DNA from: an actinobacterium LLX17
GTDB taxonomy: Bacteria > Actinomycetota > Actinomycetes > Propionibacteriales > Nocardioidaceae
Length of the DNA: 64,000 nt
Assembly (NCBI GenBank): GCA_000471045.1
Contig: KI301992.1
Coordinates: 2,657,452-2,721,451 of the forward strand
Direction: 5' to 3'
Of this stretch, positions 9,198-16,903 are shown piece by piece. Position 1 is the first letter of the stretch. Every line of letters begins with the position of its first letter. The position numbers and the translations under genes are program-made. Below the pieces are notes generated by a model. That model saw only the letters and a list, made by a program, of their open reading frames with translations, searched no databases and was not told where the DNA came from.

Positions 9198-10397
9198 GTG
9201 CGGCTCCTTGTCCACGACTTCAGCGGTCACCCGTTCCAGGTCCAGCTGAGCCGAGAGCTCGCCGCCCGCGGCCACGACGTCGTCCACTCCAGCTGCGCCG
9301 CCTACGTCTCGGGCAAGGGTGCGCTCGAGGCCGGTGAGGGCGAGAGCATTCGCTTCGAGAACCTGGGCGACGGCATCGCGTTCGACAAGAGCCGGTTCGT
9401 CAAGCGGCTGTGGCAGGAGCTCCGCCTCGGCGTCGAGCTCGTGCGGCACGTCCGCTCGCACCGTCCCGACGTCGCGGTCCTGTCCAACGTCCAGATCCCC
9501 ACGCTGGCACTGTTCGCCACGGCCATGATCTTCAGCCGCATCCCCTGGGTGCTGTGGCACCAGGACGTCTACGCCGTGGCCGTCCGCTCCTTCGCCGGCG
9601 ACAAGCTCTCGAAGGGCTTCCGCTTCGTGGCCACGGGCTTCGAGGTCGCCGAGCGCTTCAGCTCGCGCCGGTCGGCCGCCATCGTCGCCATCTCCGACGC
9701 GTTCGTCCCCGTGCACGAGGCCTGGGGCACGGCCGACAAGGTCACCGTCATCCCCAACTGGGCGCCGCTCGACGAGATCGAGCCGCGTGACCGCAAGAAC
9801 GACTGGTCGGTCGAGCACCAGGTCGAGGACGGCGTCAACCTCCTGTACTCCGGCACGCTGGGGCTCAAGCACGATCCGGCGCTGCTCGTGCGGCTCGCCG
9901 AGGAAGTCCGCGAGCGCGGGGTTCCCGCCCGGCTCGTCGTGGTCAACGAGGGCCCGGCCGTCGAGGTCATCCAGGCCGAGGCCGCCCGCCGCGACGTCCC
10001 CCTGACGATGCTGCCGTTCCAGCCGTACGAGCAGCTCAGCGAGGTGCTCGCCAGCGGCGACCTCCTCGTGGTGCTGCTCGACCAGCGCGCGGGCGCCTTC
10101 TCGGTGCCGTCCAAGACGCTGTCGTACCTCTGCGCCGGTCGCCCGATCCTGGGCCTGATGCCGCAGGAGAACGCGGCGTCGACGCTCGTCGAGCGTGCCG
10201 GTGGCGCGGTCTTCGCCCCCGAGGCCGCCAGCCTGGCCCCGGCCGCCGACTGGGCCGTCGAGCTGCTGGCCGACGACGAGCGTCGCGACGAGGTCGGGCG
10301 GGCCAGCCGTGAGCTGGCCGAGGAAGAGTTCGCCGCCGAGCGCTGCATCGACCGCTTCGAGACCCTGCTCACCGCCACCGCGGAGGCCGCACGATGA
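9198..10397 (+). CDS. Glycosyltransferase family 4
   Basis: A 399-residue GT-B fold glycosyltransferase that would add a sugar to a lipid-linked or nascent glycan on the cytoplasmic side. The N-terminal domain begins RLLVHDFSGHPFQVQLSRELAARGHDV. The C-terminal nucleotide-sugar domain begins at VNLLYSGTLGLKHDP and includes PSKTLSYLCAGRPIL and the late EN-containing segment of GT4 enzymes. It resembles WbuB/WcaI-type enzymes. The GTG at 9198 is chosen over an upstream in-frame ATG because GGGAAAGGGG precedes it and the fold starts there. Its stop overlaps the next gene (ATGA). Confidence 0.88.
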   Translation: MRLLVHDFSGHPFQVQLSRELAARGHDVVHSSCAAYVSGKGALEAGEGESIRFENLGDGIAFDKSRFVKRLWQELRLGVELVRHVRSHRPDVAVLSNVQIPTLALFATAMIFSRIPWVLWHQDVYAVAVRSFAGDKLSKGFRFVATGFEVAERFSSRRSAAIVAISDAFVPVHEAWGTADKVTVIPNWAPLDEIEPRDRKNDWSVEHQVEDGVNLLYSGTLGLKHDPALLVRLAEEVRERGVPARLVVVNEGPAVEVIQAEAARRDVPLTMLPFQPYEQLSEVLASGDLLVVLLDQRAGAFSVPSKTLSYLCAGRPILGLMPQENAASTLVERAGGAVFAPEAASLAPAADWAVELLADDERRDEVGRASRELAEEEFAAERCIDRFETLLTATAEAAR

Positions 10398-11191
10398 GCC
10401 AGGCCACCCGTCCGGACGCCACTCGCGCGCCCGACCCCGTGCCCCCGACCGGCCCCGCTCCCGTCAGCGGCCCGGTGTCGGTCGTCGTCGGCCCCCGCAC
10501 CCGCCTGGGCCAGCAGCTCGTGCAGCGGCTCGCCCCCGCCGGCCGCGCGGTCGTCGTGTCCCGCGGCAGCGGTGACGCCTCCGCCCTGGCCGAGACCGGC
10601 GCCGAGATCGTCCCGGCCGACGTCCCGCTGGAGCTCGGCCCCGACGCCACCGTCCACCTCTACGTGTGCGCGCTGGGTCCGGTTCACCCCACCGATGGCG
10701 CCGCCCCGGACCTGGCGGCCGACACGTCGGCCGCCGACCGCGACCTCGCCTTCGTCGAGAGCGTCCTGCGCTCCACCGCCGCCGACGTGCGCGTGGTGCT
10801 CGTGTCTACCGTCATCGCGCTCGCCCCGGGCGCCGACCGCCGGTACTACGGCGGTTGGAAGGGCCTCGTCGAGCAACAGGTGCGCACGCTCGTGCACGAC
10901 CTGCGCCCCGACGCCGGCGTGTCCGTGCTCTACCCCGGTCGCCTCGTCGACGGCGCTCCCAACCGCTCGCAGGGTCTCGCGCAGCGACTCTCCACCGACT
11001 ACGGCCGGCTGGCGACGATCACCCAGCGCGCGGCCGTCCGCGGCACCTCGCGCGTCGTCGGGCTGGACGCCCGGCTCTGGCTCGCCCGCCGCCTGCTCTC
11101 CCTCACCTGGGCCGCCGTGCGACCCGCCCCCCTCAGCTCGAGTGCTCCGACCGGTGCGCTCACGTCCTCAACCCCCCGAAGAGGTCGATGA
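10394..11191 (+). CDS. NAD(P)-binding SDR/epimerase-like protein of the glycan operon
   Basis: A 265-residue protein with a Pro-rich head (1-27) and a diverged Rossmann domain (VSVVVGPRTRLGQQLVQRL) in place of the strict GxxGxxG loop. Later parts match extended SDRs: VVLVSTVIALAPGADRRYYGGWKGLVEQQ has the Tyr and Lys of a YxxxK-like site (YGGWK). It is coupled to both neighbours by ATGA overlaps, so it should act on the same glycan, perhaps modifying a sugar nucleotide. It could also be a non-catalytic relative; substrate unknown. Confidence 0.65.
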   Translation: MSQATRPDATRAPDPVPPTGPAPVSGPVSVVVGPRTRLGQQLVQRLAPAGRAVVVSRGSGDASALAETGAEIVPADVPLELGPDATVHLYVCALGPVHPTDGAAPDLAADTSAADRDLAFVESVLRSTAADVRVVLVSTVIALAPGADRRYYGGWKGLVEQQVRTLVHDLRPDAGVSVLYPGRLVDGAPNRSQGLAQRLSTDYGRLATITQRAAVRGTSRVVGLDARLWLARRLLSLTWAAVRPAPLSSSAPTGALTSSTPRRGR

Positions 11192-11922
11192 TGATTCGCA
11201 AGAGAATGCTCGACATCACCCTGGTCACGCTGGGTGCCCTCGTCTGGATGCCGGTGCTGCTGGCCGCCAGCCTGATGGTGCTGCTCGCCGAGGGCCGTCC
11301 GGTGTACTACAAGTCCAACCGTCGCGTCTCCTCCGACCGCGTCATGCGCGTCGTGAAGTTCCGCACCATGGTGCGCAACGCCGAGGCCATCGTGAACCGC
11401 ACCACCGTGCCGGTCACCGACCAGGTGCGCTTCCTCAACATGTCGCCCGACTCCCCGCTCTACACCAAGGTCGGCCGGCTGCTGGAGCGTTGCGGCATCA
11501 CCGAGCTGCCGCAGCTGGTGCACGTGCTCAGCGGCCGCATGAGCATCATCGGCAACCGCCCGCTGCCCGAGAACGTCATGAACTGCCTGCTCGAGGAGTT
11601 CCCCGACGCCGGCGACCGCTTCCTGACCCGCGCCGGGCTCACGGGCCCCGCCCAGCTGGTCGGCCGCCAGGAGCTCACCGACGACGAGCGCCTGACGCTC
11701 GAGAGCGCCTACTGCCGCGCCAACCTGCGCCGGTACTCGCTGCGCCTCGACCTGGTCATCCTCTTCACGACCATCTTCATCGTCGCCGGCGTCAAGAAGG
11801 GCATGAGCTACAACGAGGTGCTGGAGATGATCCACCGCCACACCAGCGAGGCTCCCCAGCTCGTCGAGCTGCAGAGCGCGCCCGCCGCCGCCGCCGAGGC
11901 TACCGCCGCCGACATCGCCTGA
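11188..11922 (+). CDS. Undecaprenyl-phosphate sugar-1-phosphate transferase (bacterial sugar transferase)
   Basis: Starts glycan assembly by moving a sugar-1-phosphate from a nucleotide sugar to the lipid carrier. At 244 residues it is the short form: one N-terminal membrane helix (about 11-33) and the catalytic domain with VKFRTMV, the ELPQL block, SIIGNRPLP and RAGLTGPAQL. A second hydrophobic stretch near 190-205 may be a reentrant segment. ATG at 11188 overlaps the previous TGA; ATG at 11191 has better spacing to GAGG (11181-11184) and is equally possible. Together the three genes look like a small exopolysaccharide or glycolipid operon without flippase or polymerase. Confidence 0.85.
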   Translation: MMIRKRMLDITLVTLGALVWMPVLLAASLMVLLAEGRPVYYKSNRRVSSDRVMRVVKFRTMVRNAEAIVNRTTVPVTDQVRFLNMSPDSPLYTKVGRLLERCGITELPQLVHVLSGRMSIIGNRPLPENVMNCLLEEFPDAGDRFLTRAGLTGPAQLVGRQELTDDERLTLESAYCRANLRRYSLRLDLVILFTTIFIVAGVKKGMSYNEVLEMIHRHTSEAPQLVELQSAPAAAAEATAADIA

Positions 11923-11943
11923 TCCTCGCGATCCGAACGGGTC

Positions 11944-11982
11944 GGAAACGGTCGTCACTGGGGGTTGGTGACGACCGTTTCC
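11944..11982. terminator. Bidirectional terminator between convergent genes
   Basis: A perfect 15-bp stem GGAAACGGTCGTCAC (11944-11958) with its complement at 11968-11982. It overlaps the last codons of the minus-strand Asp-box gene, whose stop is at 11955-11957, and serves the glycan operon from the other side. Confidence 0.85.
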
Positions 11983-12809
11983 CATGTCGTGCCGGCGTCG
12001 GTCGAGCGCAGCACCCGGTCGTCGAGCACCGCCACGGTCGCGTCGGCCGTGCGCGAGACGGCGACGGTCGTGCCCGGCTGGTCGGAGACGCAGCCCGCCT
12101 GCTGCCACGTGGCACCACCGTCGGGGCTGGTGAACGCCGCGACGGGGCACCCCTCCGCTGGGGCCAACGCCAGGGCGTCAGCACCGATCGCGGCCGTCTG
12201 CAGCCCTTCGAGGCGGCCGATCTCCTGCCAGGTGCGGCCCTCGTCGTCGGAGACGCGCGTGGTGCCGTCGGCGCAGGCCACGCGCCCGGAGTCACCGTCC
12301 TGGGCCAGCGTGACGGGGACACACCCGGGGTCGGCGGTCGCGGCGGGCGTCACGACGGCCTGGCCCACCTCGGGCACGAGGTGCCAGAGCACGATCTCGC
12401 CGACCGCGTCGCGCCACTCGTCGGAACCACCCTCCAGCACGCGCTCGACGACTTGGCAGTCGGCGGTGGCGCCGACCACGTAGACGTCGCCGGCGTCCGT
12501 CACGTCGAGGCGCAGCACCTCGGCCACGCCCGGACTGAGCGTCGCGAGGTCGTCTCCGGCGAGGCGCGAGAGCGTGACGTCGGTGCCCGTGCGGCAGTCG
12601 CCGCGTGACGACCAGACGGATGTGTCGCCTCCCGAAGCGGCCAACAGGGGCGTGACCTCCGCAGCCGGTGCGGCCGGGTCGGTGACCGGGCCGGCCGACG
12701 GCGGCGGGCTGGTCGGATCGTCACCGGCCAGGTGGGCGCGCACGACCAGCAGCAGGATCAGGTCGACCACGACGAATGCGCCGATCCACCACCACTTGCT
12801 CGTCGCCAT
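11955..12809 (-). CDS. Membrane-anchored protein with Asp-box (BNR/sialidase-type) repeats
   Basis: A 284-residue protein with one N-terminal membrane helix (about 6-26), a Pro/Ala-rich linker and an extracytoplasmic domain. Three Asp-box motifs are visible: SDDEGRTW, SPDGGATW and STDAGTTW, the turn signature of beta-propellers such as sialidases and Ycf48-like proteins. Cys residues near 72, 118, 163 and others may form disulphides. No sialidase Arg triad can be assigned, so an enzymatic role is not claimed. The ATG has GAGGCAG upstream and a TACCCT box about 30 bases further. Confidence 0.65.
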   Translation of the reverse strand: MATSKWWWIGAFVVVDLILLLVVRAHLAGDDPTSPPPSAGPVTDPAAPAAEVTPLLAASGGDTSVWSSRGDCRTGTDVTLSRLAGDDLATLSPGVAEVLRLDVTDAGDVYVVGATADCQVVERVLEGGSDEWRDAVGEIVLWHLVPEVGQAVVTPAATADPGCVPVTLAQDGDSGRVACADGTTRVSDDEGRTWQEIGRLEGLQTAAIGADALALAPAEGCPVAAFTSPDGGATWQQAGCVSDQPGTTVAVSRTADATVAVLDDRVLRSTDAGTTWETVVTNPQ

Positions 12810-12871
12810 GACTGCCTCACCGTTCTCTCCCTGACTCGGAGGGTATCGGGATCAGGCCGTCCGGTCGGCGC

Positions 12872-13240
12872 TCACCCGCTGCGCTGCCGGTCGCGTCGGC
12901 GCCACCAGCGGCGGCGCGGGGCGGGTGTCGTCGCTTCGGGTCCCGGATCGGCACCGAGGTCCAGCAGACGCTGCTCGATGGCGGTGAGGCCCGACTTCCT
13001 GGCCGCCTGCACCGGCGTCAGCCCGTCGAGGTCCGACAGCAGATTCGGGTCGGCGCCGTGGTCGAGCAGCACGCCGGCCGTCTCGGCCTGTCCCGCGAGG
13101 ATGCAGGCGACGAGTGGCGTGGAGAGGAACTCGGGGTGCTGGTAGTCGAGGTCGACGCCCAGGGTCGCGTGGTAGCGCACCAGCTCGACGTCACCGGCGC
13201 AGGCGGCGCGGAACAGGTCCTTCCAGTCCCCGCCGGACAT
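12872..13240 (-). CDS. Ankyrin-repeat protein
   Basis: A 122-residue protein with about three ankyrin repeats: DLFRAACAGDVELVRYHATLGVD, then TPLVACILAGQAETAGVLLDHGADPN, then TPVQAARKSGLTAIEQRLLDLGADP. The basic tail (RRRWWRRRDRQR) is unusual. The ATG at 13240 overlaps the stop of the acetyltransferase gene (TGATG), so the two are coupled. It is probably a protein-binding module; the partner is unknown. An in-frame ATG further upstream lies inside the acetyltransferase gene. Confidence 0.75.
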   Translation of the reverse strand: MSGGDWKDLFRAACAGDVELVRYHATLGVDLDYQHPEFLSTPLVACILAGQAETAGVLLDHGADPNLLSDLDGLTPVQAARKSGLTAIEQRLLDLGADPGPEATTPAPRRRWWRRRDRQRSG

Positions 13241-13851
13241 CAGGCGCCCGTGACCGGTGAGGGGTCCTGCCACATCGCGTGCAGGTCGGCCGTGCCGTGC
13301 GAGGGCACCTGGTCCAGCTCCTCGAATCCGAGGCGGCGGTAGAACGGCAGGTTGTCGGGTGTCGACGACTCGAGGTAGGTGCCCACGCCGTCGGCGGCGG
13401 CCCGGGCGAGGCCGGCGCGCACCAGGCCGGAGCCGACGCCGGTGCCTTGCGCGGCCGGGTCGGCGGCAAGGGAGGCGAGGTACCAGTGCGGCTTCGACGG
13501 ACGTGCCACGTCGGCCTCGCGATGGGTGCGGACGGCGTCGAGCGTGCGCCGGCCGTACGTGCGCACCAGCATCGGCACCCCGGCGAGCGCCTGCAGCTTT
13601 GACCGCTGGTGGCCCGGCGGCTCCCAGAGCGCGGCACCCACGACCGTCCCGCCAGCACGGGCCACGTCGACCCAGCCGCCCGTCTTCCCGGCCTCGGCGA
13701 TCGAGTGCCGGAACCAGCGCGTCAGCCGGTCGACCACGTCACGGTCACTCGGCAACAGGCCGGCCACATGCGGGTCGGTCGCGAACGCCTTCGCGAGGAT
13801 GCGGGCCGCCGCGGGGGCGTCGGCGGTGGTGGCACGGGCGAACTCGGGCAT
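13240..13851 (-). CDS. GNAT-family N-acetyltransferase
   Basis: A 203-residue acetyl-CoA-dependent transferase. The N terminus MPEFARATTADAPAAARIL is the usual first beta-alpha unit. Motif A, the acetyl-CoA pyrophosphate loop, is QGTGVGSGLV with LAADPAAQ before it. YLESSTPDNLPFYRRLGFEEL is the conserved C-terminal strand and helix. The acceptor cannot be predicted. A TACCGT box six bases before the ATG suggests leaderless expression, and translation runs into the ankyrin gene. Confidence 0.82.
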   Translation of the reverse strand: MPEFARATTADAPAAARILAKAFATDPHVAGLLPSDRDVVDRLTRWFRHSIAEAGKTGGWVDVARAGGTVVGAALWEPPGHQRSKLQALAGVPMLVRTYGRRTLDAVRTHREADVARPSKPHWYLASLAADPAAQGTGVGSGLVRAGLARAAADGVGTYLESSTPDNLPFYRRLGFEELDQVPSHGTADLHAMWQDPSPVTGA

Positions 13852-13857
13852 GCAGCC

Positions 13858-13863
13858 ACGGTA
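13858..13863 (-). promoter_or_regulatory. -10 box for the acetyltransferase gene
   Basis: On the minus strand TACCGT lies six bases before the ATG at 13851; leaderless transcript inferred. Confidence 0.4.
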
Positions 13864-13880
13864 GGGGGTTCCTCACTCCA

Positions 13881-13970
13881 CGCCACTCCCGGCGAGTGGC
13901 GCAGGGTGGCGGTTTCGAGACGGCGTGGCGCGCCATCTTGCGCCACTCGGGGGGCGGTTTGCGCCACTCG
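13881..13970. repeat. Short intergenic repeats of CGCCACTC
   Basis: The 8-mer CGCCACTC and its complement occur four times: 13881-13888, inverted at 13894-13901, and as TTGCGCCACTCG at 13938-13949 and 13959-13970 (21-bp pitch). The first pair forms a hairpin. TGGCGCGCCA at about 13926-13935 is an additional perfect palindrome. No coding potential is seen. Confidence 0.55.
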
Positions 13971-14004
13971 CGCGAGCCTGCAGGCTGGCGGGCATGTGCG
14001 CCCG

Positions 14005-14076
14005 CGGGCCTTTGCCGCTCGGTCGGAGCGAGCTCCGCCCGGGTACAGCGGCTGAGAACCTGCACAAGGTGCCGAG
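14005..14076. repeat. 72-bp direct repeat, copy 1
   Basis: Copy 1 of a 72-bp direct repeat. It starts CGGGCC and ends GGTGCCGAG. A 27-bp core (14023-14049), starting TCGGAGC and containing the hairpin CGGAGC-GA-GCTCCG, is identical to copy 2 at 14138-14164. The copies are 115 bp apart. Confidence 0.75.
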
Positions 14077-14119
14077 CTCGTGCTCGCGCGAGATTGGCGG
14101 CCACGGGCGCGTGGCGCGG

Positions 14120-14191
14120 CGGGCCTGGCCGCTTCAGTCGGAGCGAGCTCCGCCCGGGTACAGCAGTGAAGAACCTGCGCAAGGTGCCGAG
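14120..14191. repeat. 72-bp direct repeat, copy 2, merging into the tRNA-Ser terminator
   Basis: Second copy; its last bases GCAAGGTGCCGAG are the far arm of the tRNA-Ser terminator hairpin. The differences from copy 1 are scattered substitutions without length change. Confidence 0.75.
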
Positions 14192-14216
14192 TCAATGACT
14201 TGGCTCGGCACCTTGC
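14179..14216 (-). terminator. Terminator of tRNA-Ser(GCT)
   Basis: A perfect 13-bp stem GCAAGGTGCCGAG (14179-14191) with CTCGGCACCTTGC (14204-14216), starting nine bases after the 3' end of the tRNA. Confidence 0.8.
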
Positions 14217-14224
14217 GTCTCGGG

Positions 14225-14311
14225 CGGAGATGGAGGGATTTGAACCCTCGAGAGGTTTGAACCTCAACCCGCTTAGCAGGCGGGCGCACTAGGCCACTAT
14301 GCGACATCTCC
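14225..14311 (-). tRNA. tRNA-Ser (anticodon GCT)
   Basis: An 87-nt class II tRNA on the minus strand. Acceptor GGAGATG/CATCTCC, anticodon stem CCCGC/GCGGG with loop CTGCTAA (anticodon GCT, reads AGC/AGU), long variable arm GGTTTGAAC-like region, T loop TTCAAAT. Discriminator G; CCA is not encoded. It follows a small membrane-protein gene by 84 bases on the same strand. Confidence 0.95.
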
Positions 14312-14395
14312 TCACCGTCACCCGCGGGCGACGACCGGGCCACGATATCGGCAACCACGCCCCATCACCCAACCGGGCCAGCACGGACCCGGCGA

Positions 14396-14827
14396 TCAGG
14401 TGAAGCGGCGGTACCCGTGCGCCGTGTTCAACCGGTCATAGACGTCACGCAACGCCGTCGACCGCGCCCCCGGGTCCACCAGCTCCAGAGCCAGCACGGC
14501 CCGCGCTCCATCACCCTCCAGCCGCAGCACACCGTCGGCCACGACCACGTCCTCGACGTCCTTCCAGGAGCCACGACGCCGCGGACGGCCGATCGTGAAT
14601 CCCTGCTCGCCCAGCTGCGCCACCACCGGCGGCCGCACCGCGAACCGCAGCACCTGGGCCAGGCAGACCAGCGCCAGCACCGCGCACACGATCGTCACCA
14701 CCTGACGCCACGTGGCGTCGCCGGAGGCAAGGAACGCAGCGAACACGAGGACGCCGGAAGCGACGAAGAACCCACCGCAGGCGAGCAGGGCAGGTCCACG
14801 CGCGAGGCGGTACACCGAATCATTCAT
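14396..14827 (-). CDS. Small membrane protein with PH-like tail, embedded between two tRNA-Ser genes
   Basis: A 143-residue protein with two N-terminal membrane helices (about 13-36 and 43-63) and a soluble C-terminal part of short strands (PVVAQLGEQGFTIG, SWKDVEDVVVADGVLRL, RAVLALELVD). This resembles the bacterial PH-domain proteins often found as unknown membrane proteins. Its ATG lies only four bases after the discriminator base of tRNA-Ser(TGA) on the same strand, leaving no room for a promoter or ribosome binding site. The mRNA must therefore come from the tRNA transcript or start at a later codon such as GTG 14815. Function unknown. Confidence 0.65.
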   Translation of the reverse strand: MNDSVYRLARGPALLACGGFFVASGVLVFAAFLASGDATWRQVVTIVCAVLALVCLAQVLRFAVRPPVVAQLGEQGFTIGRPRRRGSWKDVEDVVVADGVLRLEGDGARAVLALELVDPGARSTALRDVYDRLNTAHGYRRFT

Positions 14828-14831
14828 GACG

Positions 14832-14921
14832 CAGAGGGGGCGGGATTCGAACCCGCGGCTGAGCTGTAGACCCAGCGACCGCTTTCAAGGCGGTTCCGAT
14901 CGGCCACTCCGGCACCCCTCC
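14832..14921 (-). tRNA. tRNA-Ser (anticodon TGA)
   Basis: A 90-nt class II tRNA on the minus strand: acceptor GGAGGGG with CCCCTCT (the first pair is G-U), anticodon stem ACCGC/GCGGT with loop CTTGAAA (anticodon TGA), long variable arm, T stem GCGGG/CCCGC with TTCGAAT. Discriminator G, CCA not encoded. A protein gene begins four bases after its 3' end. Confidence 0.95.
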
Positions 14922-14987
14922 TGACGCGCTGCTGCCCGAAGGCAACGCACGACACGGACGATTCTCGCACCTCGGCCCCGCGGATGG

Positions 14988-16049
14988 TCAGCGCAGGCCC
15001 GAGAAACGGTCCGGCTCGACGCGCACGACCGCCTGGACGACGCGCCGCGAGCTGCCGGAGGACCGCTTCAGCACGATCTTCGCGGCGAGCAGACCGACCA
15101 GGTAGCCGAGCACCGCCGAGTACAGCGTCGAGAGCCCGACGTACGACGGATAGGCCGACGGCGAGACGAGCGCCGTGGTCATCACCGCCGTGCCGAGCAC
15201 CGCGAACACCTGGATCCACCAACCCTCACGACGGCGCGAGCGCATCCGGATGCCGACCAGCAGGGCCGGGAACCCCAGCAGCACCTCGACCGGGCGCGGC
15301 ACGCCACCGATCGTCGTGCGCATCCAGTAGACGGCGTCGTCGATGAGCTCAACAAGGTTCTGCGAGCCGTGGGTGCGCACGACCTCGCTGTAGACGATCA
15401 ACGCCAGCAGCACGACCGCGATGCCGACCAGCCACGCCAGGTGCAGCCGCCCGAGCCCGTGCAGACCCGCGCCCAGGCCCCAGACGAGGCCGAGCACCAG
15501 CACCAGCGACGCCCCCGCGACCAGGAGCGAGAAGGCCTCGACGTCGACGGAGGCGTTCCAGGCAGCCACACCTACGGCACCGGACGCCGCCACGGCGAGG
15601 GCGAGCAGGTACTCACGCGCCACGTCGAGCGAGGTGTCCGCGGGCACGGTGACGACCACGGCCAGCACGGCCGCCAACGTTGCGGTGACCATGGCCGCCG
15701 CAGCCAGCAGCGCACTGGTCTCGAACACCACGGCAGCGACCACCAGCACGCTCGCGATGCTGACCCAGATGCGCATGTGCCCGCCGGCACGGTGGGTAAG
15801 GCCGACGGCCAGCGCGATGGTCAGCAGGGCGGCGGAGGGACGGAAGATCCAGGTCGGCACGTCGATCGCGATGACGGCCGCGGTCGAGCCGGCGAAGCCG
15901 ATCGCCCACGCCGCCAGCACGACCAGCTGCACGGTGCGCGCTGCCTGCGCCGACTCCAGGCGCGGGCCGCGGACCGGCTGCTCGTACTCGACCGGCTGCG
16001 ACGCGTCGAGGCGCCGCCGGCCGACCGGACCGGGCGTCGTGCGACTCAT
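14988..16049 (-). CDS. Polytopic membrane protein of unknown function
   Basis: A 353-residue protein with a basic, polar N-terminal tail (1-38) and about nine hydrophobic segments from residue 40 to 320, ending in a basic tail (KRSSGSSRRVVQ). No transporter motif is recognised. Its ATG overlaps the stop of the nitrilase-family gene (ATGA at 16046-16049), so the two are cotranslated and may act together, but no function follows from that. Confidence 0.6.
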   Translation of the reverse strand: MSRTTPGPVGRRRLDASQPVEYEQPVRGPRLESAQAARTVQLVVLAAWAIGFAGSTAAVIAIDVPTWIFRPSAALLTIALAVGLTHRAGGHMRIWVSIASVLVVAAVVFETSALLAAAAMVTATLAAVLAVVVTVPADTSLDVAREYLLALAVAASGAVGVAAWNASVDVEAFSLLVAGASLVLVLGLVWGLGAGLHGLGRLHLAWLVGIAVVLLALIVYSEVVRTHGSQNLVELIDDAVYWMRTTIGGVPRPVEVLLGFPALLVGIRMRSRRREGWWIQVFAVLGTAVMTTALVSPSAYPSYVGLSTLYSAVLGYLVGLLAAKIVLKRSSGSSRRVVQAVVRVEPDRFSGLR

Positions 16050-16849
16050 GCGACCCCTCCCACCTGCGGGACGAAGCCCGGCATGCGGCGGTTGTCCAAC
16101 GACGGATTCTGCCGCCGCGCCTCGGCGGTGACCTCGGGATCGAGGACCGCGCGGATCGACTCGTCACCTTTGCCGGCCTCGGCCAGCACGCGACCGAGCG
16201 GGTCGATGACCATCGAGTGCCCCGTGTAGCGGCGCCCACCCTGCGCCGCGGCCACGACGGGCACGACGTTCTCGATCGCCCGCGCGGTGAGCAGCGTGCG
16301 CCAGTGGTGCAGCTTGTGCTCGCCGGCGACCCAGGCGGCCGGGACGACCAGCAGGTCGGACTCCGCGTCGATCAGGCCGCGCGCCAGCTCGGGGAAGCGC
16401 AGGTCGTAGCAGGTCATCAGCCCGACGATACGACCCGCGACCCGGGCCGTGACCGGCTCGACGACGTGGCCGGCGCTCAGCCGATCGGACTCGCGGTAGC
16501 CGAAGGAGTCGTAGAGGTGGATCTTGCGGTAGGCCGCGAGCGTGTGGTCCGGGCCGGCCACGACGAGCGTGTTGTACGGCAACGTGTCGTCGCGCGCCTC
16601 GAACATCCCCGCGATCACGGTGCCGCGGATGCGCCGAGCCTGCTGCAGCAGCAGGTCGACGAACGGACCGTCCAGCGGCTCGGCCGCCTCCCGCAGGTCG
16701 CGATCGGTCGGACCGAAGTCGCTCTGCGTCGCCTCGGGCAGCACCACGAGGTCGGTGCCGGGCTCGACGGTCGACAAGCGGGCGTCGACGTCCCGGCGAT
16801 TCACCACCGGATCGACGTCGGCCGCCAGCTGGACCACCTCGACCTGCAT
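16046..16849 (-). CDS. Carbon-nitrogen hydrolase (nitrilase superfamily amidase)
   Basis: A 267-residue amidohydrolase with the full catalytic set: Glu39 in LPEATQSD, Lys109 in YRKIHLYDS and Cys147 in TCYDLRFPEL. The arrangement is closest to the Nit2/omega-amidase or deaminated-glutathione-amidase group, which hydrolyses small alpha-keto-acid amides; exact substrate is not shown. The frame stays open far upstream, but ATG 16849 is chosen because the fold starts with VEVVQLAADVDP and a TAGCGT box lies seven bases before it (leaderless). It is divergent from the quinone oxidoreductase gene and coupled to the membrane protein that follows. Confidence 0.88.
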   Translation of the reverse strand: MQVEVVQLAADVDPVVNRRDVDARLSTVEPGTDLVVLPEATQSDFGPTDRDLREAAEPLDGPFVDLLLQQARRIRGTVIAGMFEARDDTLPYNTLVVAGPDHTLAAYRKIHLYDSFGYRESDRLSAGHVVEPVTARVAGRIVGLMTCYDLRFPELARGLIDAESDLLVVPAAWVAGEHKLHHWRTLLTARAIENVVPVVAAAQGGRRYTGHSMVIDPLGRVLAEAGKGDESIRAVLDPEVTAEARRQNPSLDNRRMPGFVPQVGGVA

Positions 16850-16856
16850 GAGGTCC

Positions 16857-16862
16857 ACGCTA
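16857..16862 (-). promoter_or_regulatory. -10 box for the nitrilase-family gene
   Basis: TAGCGT on the minus strand, seven bases before ATG 16849; back to back with the QOR promoter 28 bp away. Confidence 0.45.
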
Positions 16863-16890
16863 GCGGTCCCGGCGAACTGGCCGTGCGGAC

Positions 16891-16896
16891 TATGGT
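16891..16896 (+). promoter_or_regulatory. -10 box for the quinone oxidoreductase gene
   Basis: TATGGT lies seven bases before ATG 16904. It includes the alternative ATG at 16892, which is one reason to reject that start. Confidence 0.45.
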
Positions 16897-16903
16897 CAAG
16901 GAC

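Noticed and set aside
14005..14311. Direct repeats near tRNA-Ser(GCT) as attL/attR of an integrated element
   Set aside because: Both copies lie on the same side of the tRNA, no integrase or foreign genes are enclosed, and the repeated part is the terminator arm rather than the tRNA 3' end.
16892..16903. ATG at 16892 as start of the quinone oxidoreductase
   Set aside because: It lies inside the likely -10 box TATGGT, and the family begins four codons later.
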